From: CAYZXK01 sp964482395
GTDB taxonomy: Bacteria > Planctomycetota > Phycisphaerae > UBA1845 > Fen-1342
Direction of reading: 5' to 3'
Length of the DNA: 9,318 bases
Assembly: GCA_964482395.1 (NCBI GenBank)
Contig: CAYZXK010000048.1
Location: 1-9,318, forward strand
Position numbers and translations under genes: made by a program. The notes below the pieces were generated by a model. It did not search any database. It was not told where the DNA came from and saw nothing but the letters and a program-made list of their open reading frames with translations. Below, piece by piece: positions 1-5,032 of the stretch (positions are counted from its first letter, which is position 1; each line of letters opens with the position of its first letter).

Positions 1-688
1 GCCGGTTACCGCCGGCCATAAGGTACTCGGCGGCCAGCAGCCACTCCTCGAGCGTGGCGGCCATGCCGCGTTTGAGCAGCACGGGACGGCTGACCGTGGC
101 CATCCGGCGTAGCAGGGCGTAGTTCTGCATGTTGCGGGTACCGACCTGGAGCACATCGGCGACCTCGGCCACCCGGGGGAGGTCTTCAGGGTCGACTACT
201 TCGGTGACGATCCCGATGCCGGTTTGAGCCTTGGCCTTGGCCAGCAATCGCAAGCCCTCGGCCCCCAGCCCCTGAAAGGCATATGGGCTGCTGCGGGGCT
301 TGTACGCACCGGCCCGCATCAGTCTGACGCCGAGCTGGCTCAGGAACCGGGCCGACTCGACAATCATCGCCTCGTTTTCCACGGCGCAGGGCCCGGCAAT
401 GATGGTGAATCCGCCGCCAACCCGCGTGCCGGCAATCGAGAAGACACTCGGATCGGGCTGGGTTTCGCGGGCGACCAACCGGTATCCGGAGGTCACGCGG
501 ATCACGTCGTCGACGCCGGGCATGGTCAGCAGCGTCTCTCGACCTTGGGGTTCGAGGTTGCCCGTTACGCCGATGGCGGTCCGAGACCGGCCCGGGATCA
601 CGTGCGGGGTGTAGCCCAGCTCGCGAATCTTCTGGGCGACTGCCTCGATCTGCGAGGCGGTGGCGTGAGCATTCATTACCACAAGCAT
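1..688 (-). CDS. aroF: 3-deoxy-7-phosphoheptulonate (DAHP) synthase, partial (3' end beyond left edge)
   Basis: DAHP synthase condenses phosphoenolpyruvate with erythrose 4-phosphate in the cytoplasm, the first step of the shikimate pathway to aromatic amino acids. Only the first 229 codons are present; usual length for this type is about 340. Residues 1-70 (MLVVMNAHATASQIEAVAQK..., then ...DDVIRVTSGYRLV) form the small ferredoxin-like N-terminal domain seen in Thermotoga-type enzymes, where it mediates feedback inhibition by tyrosine or phenylalanine. The TIM barrel follows: GGGFTIIAGPCAVE at 91-104 with the metal-ligand Cys101, MRAGAYKPRSSPYAFQG at 124-140 (PEP and phosphate binding), TEVVD at 162-166, LQVGTRNMQN at 180-189 and LLKRGM at 204-209. 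The later His, Glu and Asp metal ligands lie beyond the edge. The ATG at 688 has GAGGA 8 nt upstream (697-701). It lies 220 bp downstream of the oxidoreductase on the same strand, so cotranscription is possible but not shown. KDO8P synthase is related but lacks the N-terminal domain. Confidence 0.93.
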   Translation of the reverse strand, partial: MLVVMNAHATASQIEAVAQKIRELGYTPHVIPGRSRTAIGVTGNLEPQGRETLLTMPGVDDVIRVTSGYRLVARETQPDPSVFSIAGTRVGGGFTIIAGPCAVENEAMIVESARFLSQLGVRLMRAGAYKPRSSPYAFQGLGAEGLRLLAKAKAQTGIGIVTEVVDPEDLPRVAEVADVLQVGTRNMQNYALLRRMATVSRPVLLKRGMAATLEEWLLAAEYLMAGGNR

Positions 689-908
689 GGGTCGAGTCCT
701 CAGTCGGGCGGGAGCCGGCAACCTGGACCGCACCCAGCCCCAAGCCGGCACCGGCTCTGCTAACCGGGCCGGCACAAGGTCAGGGTACCCCCCCGACCGG
801 CAAGTTCCAAGACCAGACCGCAAGCGAAGCGCCCGGCCTGGCGCAGGTCAACGTGCATGCGTCGTTGATCGGTTCCGGCGGGTGACGGCCCGGGTCTGGC
901 AGCTCGAG

Positions 909-2096
909 CTACTTGATCTCGGCGAGCTTCACGGCAGCCCGGTGCTTGCTGGCCAGCATGGCGGCCTCCAGCACCCGCTGGGTCTCGTAAGCGTCGGCGA
1001 AACTCGGCAGCGGGACAATCGGCTCTTCATCGGCCAGCGCCGCCATCATGTCGGCCACCATATTGATGAAGGTGTGCTCATAGCCGATCAGCCGGCCGTC
1101 GGACCACCAGGCGCCGGCATAAGGGTGCTCCCCGGGCGAAGTGCAGAGGATTCGCCGCCAGCCGGCGGTGGCCTTCGGGTCCCGATTATCGAAGTACCAG
1201 AGGATGTTGAGGTCTTCGAGGCTGAAGCGGATGGCGCCCAGCTCGCCGTTGATCTCGAGGGTGGCGTTGTTCAGGTTGCCGGTTGCCAGCCGGGTGGCCT
1301 CAAAGCTGCCGATCGCGCCGTCTTTGAAGCGAGCCAAAAAGAGCACGCAGTCGTCCACGTCGCTCTTGCCCATCGGGCGTTTGGCCGGCCCGGCCCCGGG
1401 CAGGCTGGCGCGTGCATCTTTGACCGGCAGCGGCCGTTCCTGGATAAAGGTTTCGGCCACCGCACCGCAGACCTCCACGATCTCCTGACCGGTGATGAAC
1501 CGGGCCAGGTCGACGATGTGGGCGTTCAGGTCCCCGTGGGCACCGGTGCCGGCATATTTCTTCTGAAATCGCCAGACCAGCGGGGTGTCCGGCCCGCCCC
1601 AGCTTTGGAGGTAGCAGGCCCGGACATGATAGATCCGTCCCAACCGCCCCTCCTTGACCAGGCGGTAGGCGAAAGCCACTGCCGGGCACCGGCGATAGTT
1701 GTACCACACGAAGGTCTTGCGGCTCCGGGCCCGCTGGGCCGCGTTCCGCATCGCCCGGGCGTCGCGCAGGGTGTGAGCCAGCGGCTTCTCGCAAGCCACG
1801 TGCTTGCCGGCCGATAGAGCCGCGATGGCCTGCTCGGCGTGCATGTAATTCGGCGTGCTCACGTCGACCAGATCGATCTCCGGGTTTCGGACCACGTCCT
1901 TCCAGACCGTGCTGTAGTTCTTCCAGCCCCAGCGGTCGGCAAAGGGGGCCAGGGAAATCAGATCCAGGCCGACGATGGTATGCATCACCGGACGACGTGG
2001 CAGATTGAAGAACCGAGCGGCCTTCAGGTAGGCGTTGCTGTGTGCACGTCCCATAAACTTCTGACCCAGCAGGGCTACGTTGCAAACCTCAGACAT
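909..2096 (-). CDS. Gfo/Idh/MocA family NAD(P)-dependent oxidoreductase
   Basis: This is a cytoplasmic dehydrogenase of 395 aa, a normal length for the family. Members oxidise or reduce sugars, inositols and related polyols with NAD(P); the substrate here cannot be read from sequence. The N-terminal Rossmann fold starts with VALLGQKFMGRAHSNAY (7-23). The usual second glycine of GxGxxG is replaced, as in the KFMG(K/R)AHSNA subfamily. VDVSTPNYMHAE (77-88) precedes the dinucleotide-binding edge, and CEKPLAHT (102-109) carries the hallmark EKP with Lys104. The C-terminal alpha/beta domain includes GAHGDLNAHIVDLARFITG (185-203), with Asp189 and His193 at the usual catalytic positions, and ends in the typical helix DAYETQRVLEAAMLA (368-382). 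Start choice: the frame stays open upstream to 2195, giving 33 extra residues that are Arg/Pro-rich and unlike the family. The ATG at 2096 has GGGAGG 6 nt upstream and begins right at the fold. The TAG stop is at 909-911. Confidence 0.92.
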   Translation of the reverse strand: MSEVCNVALLGQKFMGRAHSNAYLKAARFFNLPRRPVMHTIVGLDLISLAPFADRWGWKNYSTVWKDVVRNPEIDLVDVSTPNYMHAEQAIAALSAGKHVACEKPLAHTLRDARAMRNAAQRARSRKTFVWYNYRRCPAVAFAYRLVKEGRLGRIYHVRACYLQSWGGPDTPLVWRFQKKYAGTGAHGDLNAHIVDLARFITGQEIVEVCGAVAETFIQERPLPVKDARASLPGAGPAKRPMGKSDVDDCVLFLARFKDGAIGSFEATRLATGNLNNATLEINGELGAIRFSLEDLNILWYFDNRDPKATAGWRRILCTSPGEHPYAGAWWSDGRLIGYEHTFINMVADMMAALADEEPIVPLPSFADAYETQRVLEAAMLASKHRAAVKLAEIK

Positions 2097-2102
2097 GCTC
2101 AG

Positions 2103-2108
2103 CCTCCC
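2103..2108 (-). promoter_or_regulatory. Ribosome binding site fixing the oxidoreductase start
   Basis: On the minus strand GGGAGG sits 6 nt before the ATG at 2096. It supports the shorter protein over the longer in-frame alternative that begins at 2195. Confidence 0.75.
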
Positions 2109-2166
2109 GGGCGACCTTCGGCATGCTGGTCGGGACGGGCGCGGCGTAGCGCCAACGGCGGCGGAG

Positions 2167-2195
2167 TTCCTAACGTCTGCCAGCCTATCCGTCAA
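2167..2195 (-). promoter_or_regulatory. Possible sigma-70 promoter of the oxidoreductase gene
   Basis: On the minus strand TTGACG (2195-2190) is followed after 17 nt by TAGGAA (2172-2167). The -35 element is good and the -10 poor. The position would give a leader of about 65 nt. If the promoter is real, the longer reading frame starting at 2195 would begin inside it, which again favours the start at 2096. Called by eye only. Confidence 0.25.
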
Positions 2196-2224
2196 GCCCA
2201 GACGCTACGTTGATTTTGCGGCCA

Positions 2225-2250
2225 CAAAGGTTAGCTTCAGGCAGCCTTTG
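2225..2250. other. Stem-loop in the divergent intergenic region
   Basis: CAAAGG (2225-2230) and CCTTTG (2245-2250) are complementary across a 14-nt loop, in the 255-bp gap between the two divergent starts (2096 and 2352). It has no flanking T-run, so it is not a terminator. It could be an operator or part of the MoxR leader, or chance. Confidence 0.3.
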
Positions 2251-2337
2251 GGGCGGCCCCGGGACCTGAGAAGCCGAGTCGCTGGCGGCTCACCCCACCG
2301 AGCCGGCATGCGAGCATGGGGACCGGTCGGGACAGTT

Positions 2338-2342
2338 GGAGG
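2338..2342 (+). promoter_or_regulatory. Ribosome binding site fixing the MoxR start
   Basis: GGAGG lies 9 nt before the ATG at 2352. The frame is open to an earlier ATG at 2316, but that start has no comparable site and adds 12 residues (MGTGRDSWRLSP) not typical of MoxR proteins. Confidence 0.7.
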
Positions 2343-2351
2343 TTGTCACCT

Positions 2352-3350
2352 ATGGCGGTCACGTTTTCGGAGGTACAACAGGTTGGGCAGCTAGTCCGCC
2401 AGCACTATGAGCACTTTGATCGGCTGGTGACGGAAATCCGCCGGGTAATCGTGGGCCAGGACAATCTGCTGCGCAAAATGCTGGTCGGTTTGCTGGCAGA
2501 CGGGCACATCCTGCTGGAGGGGGTGCCGGGCCTGGCCAAGAGCAGCGCCGTAGCGTGCCTGGCCCGGGCCATTCGAACCAAGTTCCAACGCATTCAGTTC
2601 ACGCCCGACCTGTTACCCGCGGACATCCTCGGCACCCTGGTCTTCCAACCCAAAAATGGTAGCTTCGTGGTCAAGAAGGGGCCGATCTTCGCCAACCTGG
2701 TCTTGGCTGACGAGATCAACCGGGCCCCGGCAAAAGTCCAGAGCGCCCTGCTGGAGGCCATGCAGGAACGCCAGGTGACCATCGGTGAGCAGACCTACCG
2801 GCTCGATGAACCCTTCATGGTGCTAGCCACGCAAAACCCCATCGAACAGGAGGGAACCTACCCGCTGCCTGAAGCCCAGGTCGACCGGTTCATGCTGAAG
2901 CTGCTGGTCGGATACCCCTCCCGCAGCGAGGAAAGGCAGATCCTCGACCGCATGGCCCCGCAGCGCGGGCTGCCACAAGTCGAACCGGTCCTGGAGCCGG
3001 CTCAGGTGCTAGCCGCCCGCCAGGTGCTCGACGAAATCTACGTGGACGATAAAATCCGCGACTACATCGTCACGCTCGTTCACGCGACCCGACACCCTGC
3101 CGAATTCAACCTATCAATCAAGGAATGGATCGAATACGGGGCCTCGCCGCGGGCCACCATCTACCTGGTTCGCGGAGCCCGGGCGATGGCGTTTCTTGCC
3201 GGGCGCGGCTATGTCACGCCTCAGGATGTGAAGGACATAGCTCCCGACGTGCTGCGTCACCGGATCATCGTCAGTTACGAGGCCGAGGCGGAAGAGAAAA
3301 CCAGCGACGACGTGGTCCGGCACGTGCTGGACCACGTGCCGGTCCCGTAG
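2352..3350 (+). CDS. MoxR-family AAA+ ATPase
   Basis: This is a cytoplasmic ATPase of 332 aa, the usual MoxR length. MoxR proteins act as ATP-driven chaperones that help partner proteins, often VWA-domain proteins, mature or take up metals. Visible elements in order: IVGQDNLLRKMLVGLLADGH (33-52) leading to the Walker A motif GVPGLAKS (57-64, Lys63); FTPDLLPADILGT (83-95); Walker B LVLADE (116-121) followed by INRAPAKVQSALLEAMQE (122-139); sensor 1 ATQNPIEQEGTYPLPEAQ (159-176, Asn162); DRF (178-180) with the probable arginine finger; and sensor 2 SPRATIYLVRGARA (265-278) in the C-terminal lid. All key residues are present. The usual downstream DUF58, transglutaminase and VWA genes are missing: about 1.7 kb without a gene follows on this strand. 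No clear intrinsic terminator follows the TAG stop. The partner may be encoded elsewhere. Confidence 0.95.
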   Translation: MAVTFSEVQQVGQLVRQHYEHFDRLVTEIRRVIVGQDNLLRKMLVGLLADGHILLEGVPGLAKSSAVACLARAIRTKFQRIQFTPDLLPADILGTLVFQPKNGSFVVKKGPIFANLVLADEINRAPAKVQSALLEAMQERQVTIGEQTYRLDEPFMVLATQNPIEQEGTYPLPEAQVDRFMLKLLVGYPSRSEERQILDRMAPQRGLPQVEPVLEPAQVLAARQVLDEIYVDDKIRDYIVTLVHATRHPAEFNLSIKEWIEYGASPRATIYLVRGARAMAFLAGRGYVTPQDVKDIAPDVLRHRIIVSYEAEAEEKTSDDVVRHVLDHVPVP

Positions 3351-3859
3351 CAGCCGGGCAAGATTGGGCTGGCTCAACGCCGGCTACGGCTGCCGCCGGT
3401 AGTTTCCGGTCGACGAGGGGGGCATATCGTCCCGTTCAATCCGGTGTCGACCTCAAGTGAGCGGCTGGGCTGATGACGGCCAGTCGCAGTAGGGCGGATG
3501 CGGCTGTGCCCGGCCAAGCCCTGGTGGTTTGGAAATCGCGAAAGGAGCTTGTCGAACGCCGGTCACCTCGGTCGCGCGCCAACCCAGCGCGACACAACAA
3601 GCAGCGGGCACATTCACCTTTCAAGTGTTTAAATCAAATGCGACCGACCGGAGGCTAGCCCACGGGGACTGGTCGCGCCAGAACGTCTGCCGAGTGTGTC
3701 GCGCTGTGCGAGGCGCATGAGCGCACGCTCCGCCCGGCCCGCCCGGTTGTAATGACCCTCAGGAAGCGATAAGATGCTTTGGCGTGACCGGTTCAGGGCT
3801 CTGCACTGGGTTATAGGGACCAGTGGGGAACGGAATGGGTAGAGGGGCAGCATAGTCGC

Positions 3860-3909
3860 AAAAAAGAGCGGCGGAGGGCGACCCGTGGTTACCGGGCGCC
3901 CTCACGCCG
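3860..3909 (-). terminator. Probable intrinsic terminator, minus strand
   Basis: The arms are 3869-3885 and 3893-3909: 5 bp (CGGCG/CGCCG), 7 bp (GAGGGCG/CGCCCTC) and 4 bp (CCCG/CGGG), with a bulged A on each side (3881, 3904) and a 7-nt loop. On the minus strand the stem is followed by CTC and six T (3865-3860). This is the textbook layout, but no minus-strand gene is recognised upstream of it. Confidence 0.6.
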
Positions 3910-3914
3910 TGGTA

Positions 3915-3943
3915 GCACCACCCCTTGGGGAGCCTGGTGGTGC
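3915..3943. other. Hairpin with GCACCACC/GGTGGTGC stem
   Basis: GCACCACC (3915-3922) and GGTGGTGC (3936-3943) form 8 perfect base pairs around a 13-nt loop. The loop together with the stem base also contains CCCC and GGGG, which could pair instead. It sits between the terminator stem at 3869-3909 and the long hairpin at 3949-3983. Confidence 0.5.
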
Positions 3944-3948
3944 AGCCT

Positions 3949-3983
3949 CAGGCGAGGACCACCTATGCGGTGGTTCTCGCCTG
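3949..3983. other. Long hairpin, 15-bp stem and 5-nt loop
   Basis: The arm 3949-3963 pairs with 3969-3983 along its full length. There is one G-T wobble (3957 with 3975) on the plus strand, and the loop is TATGC. The stem contains GAGGACCACC, which shares ACCACC with the neighbouring hairpin. No T-run follows on either side, so it is not a terminator by itself. A stem this long and nearly perfect is unlikely to be chance. Confidence 0.6.
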
Positions 3984-4239
3984 CTTATCATAAGCACCCC
4001 GCGCGGCACGGCGGCTGCCGGGCCGGAGCTTCCCCTGCCTGTCAGGTTCTAGGACTGCAATCGGGCCATAGTCCAGCGGAATGGCACTTTTGGCAGCCTC
4101 CGCGAGGTACTTTAGTTAGATCGTGGCCGCTAGGTGGTCAGTTGCGGCTGGGCATGGCCCCGGGCCCGGCTGGATCGCCGGCGACTCCGACATTCGACGC
4201 GAATCTGACGCCCCCCCGCCGACATGCCAAACTGTTGCG

Positions 4240-4269
4240 AAAAAAGAGGACCCGCGGGCAGCGGGTCCT
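4240..4269 (-). terminator. Probable intrinsic terminator, minus strand
   Basis: AGGACCCGC (4247-4255) and GCGGGTCCT (4261-4269) form 9 perfect base pairs around the loop GGGCA. On the minus strand the stem is followed by one C and then six T (4245-4240). No minus-strand gene is recognised upstream; the nearest open frame is a 41-codon ORF ending near 4327, which lacks a ribosome binding site. Confidence 0.65.
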
Positions 4270-4513
4270 GAGGAGGAAGAGTCAGTTGAGGGCCGCAGGG
4301 CCGACCCTCTCTGGGAGGAGGAGGTATTAATTCGTAGTCACCCGGTTTGCCCGAAGTCCAGCGCCGCCCCTGAAAAAAGTCGAATTTTCGGCTGGAGGCG
4401 TGTTGTTCTTGGGTCCATCCGGTTTGACCGGAGCGATACAGGCCGCGTTCATGCAATCTGTAGGTTCATCTCGACCGGGCCTTGACCCCAACCGACTTGG
4501 AGGCGGAGCCCAC

Positions 4514-4545
4514 AAAAAGGAAGGACCGGCCCCGGGGCCGGTCCT
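4514..4545 (-). terminator. Probable intrinsic terminator, minus strand (perfect palindrome)
   Basis: A 24-nt perfect palindrome spans 4522-4545 and starts AGGACCGGCC. As RNA it gives a 10-bp stem with a CCGG loop. On the minus strand three bases and then five T (4518-4514) follow. Its outer arms AGGACC/GGTCCT match those of the stem at 4247-4269. No gene ending just upstream on the minus strand is recognised. Confidence 0.6.
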
Positions 4546-4646
4546 CCACCTATCTTGCGCGTCCTACTTCCTTCCGGTCCTCGGCTCCCAAGAAGAGCGG
4601 AAGGTGGACTACACCCGGTTATAGGTCAGGCCGGCATGCGACTTCT

Positions 4647-4675
4647 ACTTCGACCACGGAATCGTGAACCGAAGT
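4647..4675. other. Nested stem-loop
   Basis: ACTTCG (4647-4652) pairs with CGAAGT (4670-4675). Inside it CACG (4655-4658) pairs with CGTG (4663-4666) around the loop GAAT. It lies about 100 nt upstream of the palindromic terminator on the minus strand and could be part of the same transcript. Confidence 0.35.
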
Positions 4676-4970
4676 GTCTGGCAGGCGGGGTTGGTGCGAA
4701 GCGTTAGTTGTTGACCGGCGGGAAGTTATGGATCGCGCCAAAGTTTCCGCAATTTGGCTGGGCGGCTCCTGCGCGGGCATTCTGGTCCGATAACCATCAC
4801 GAACAAGCCGCCCCTGGTGCACCCCACAAGGGTCACGCCGATGCTTGGATTGGCATGGCGCCGCGTTCGCTGGCGCGGCCTGGCGTCCTCGCCGCGGGGG
4901 GTTTGAATCGGGGCTGACGGCAGTTACAGCGAAATTCGGATATCAAGGCACCGGGCATCCCGATTGGCGA

Positions 4971-4976
4971 TATACT
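4971..4976 (+). promoter_or_regulatory. Possible -10 element of the M16 peptidase gene
   Basis: TATACT matches the sigma-70 -10 consensus at five of six positions and lies 57 nt before the start codon. No TTGACA-like hexamer is seen 16-18 nt upstream, so the promoter call is weak. Confidence 0.3.
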
Positions 4977-5032
4977 GCTCGCTTTGGGCTGGCCCGATGG
5001 CCTTCCAGCTTTAGCAATAAGGAAAACAAGCG

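Larger units (their letters stand above)
3858..3995 (-). ncRNA. Candidate structured small RNA 3' end
   Basis: Read on the minus strand, this segment gives a short palindrome (3995-3983), then a 15-bp hairpin with a 5-nt loop and one G-U pair (3983-3949), then an 8-bp hairpin (3943-3915), then a 16-bp terminator-like stem ending in six T (3909-3860). No reading frame with a start signal ends here. Several stable hairpins followed by a terminator is the form of a small RNA or a 3' untranslated region. No known family (6S, SRP, tmRNA, RNase P, c-di-GMP riboswitch) is recognised, and the 5' end is not defined. The call is structural only. Confidence 0.3.
3351..5032. other. 1.7-kb stretch without a convincing protein gene
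   Basis: No reading frame on either strand here shows a recognisable domain, a good ribosome binding site and plausible residue content together; the open frames are short and Arg/Pro/Gly-rich. The stretch holds many inverted repeats. These include a 7-bp stem at 3571-3593, a 6-bp stem at 3804-3825, three terminator-like stems facing the minus strand (3860-3909, 4240-4269, 4514-4545), two further strong hairpins (3915-3943 and 3949-3983), a 6-bp palindrome at 3983-3995 and a nested hairpin at 4647-4675. The MoxR gene enters from the left on the plus strand and the M16 gene leaves to the right on the plus strand, so minus-strand terminators here serve neither. Decayed genes or small RNA genes are both possible. 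Confidence 0.6.

Noticed and set aside
224..763. 179-codon open frame on the plus strand over the DAHP synthase
   Set aside because: It is an antisense shadow. The minus-strand frame shows the full run of DAHP synthase motifs and has a ribosome binding site.
687..1817. 376-codon open frame on the plus strand
   Set aside because: It is antisense to the oxidoreductase gene. The minus-strand protein has clear family motifs, while this one has none and is Gly/Pro/Arg-rich, as expected for a shadow frame in GC-rich DNA.
3432..3455. GTTCAATCC, resembling a tRNA T loop
   Set aside because: The flanking bases do not form a T stem and no acceptor or anticodon arm can be built around it.
4309..4325. 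GGAGGAGGAGGT, a very strong Shine-Dalgarno-like sequence on the plus strand
   Set aside because: No ATG, GTG or TTG start at a useful distance opens a frame of any length; TAG follows shortly. Probably a chance purine run.
4327..4452. 41-codon minus-strand ORF (MNAACIAPVKPDGPK...) ending about 60 nt before the terminator at 4240-4269
   Set aside because: No ribosome binding site, no recognisable domain, and several open frames overlap here. Its position before a terminator is suggestive, but not enough to call a gene.
4728..4793. 21-codon plus-strand ORF with a hydrophobic stretch (IWLGGSCAGILV)
   Set aside because: Too short to judge. The upstream GGGAAG is a poor ribosome binding site and nothing nearby supports expression.
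4619..4822. 67-codon minus-strand ORF (GTG start) ending about 70 nt before the palindromic terminator at 4514-4545
   Set aside because: Weak start, no domain. An alternative frame ending TLRFTIPWSK at about 4650 looks equally protein-like but is interrupted by a stop at about 4727. Possibly a decayed gene, but not supported enough to list.
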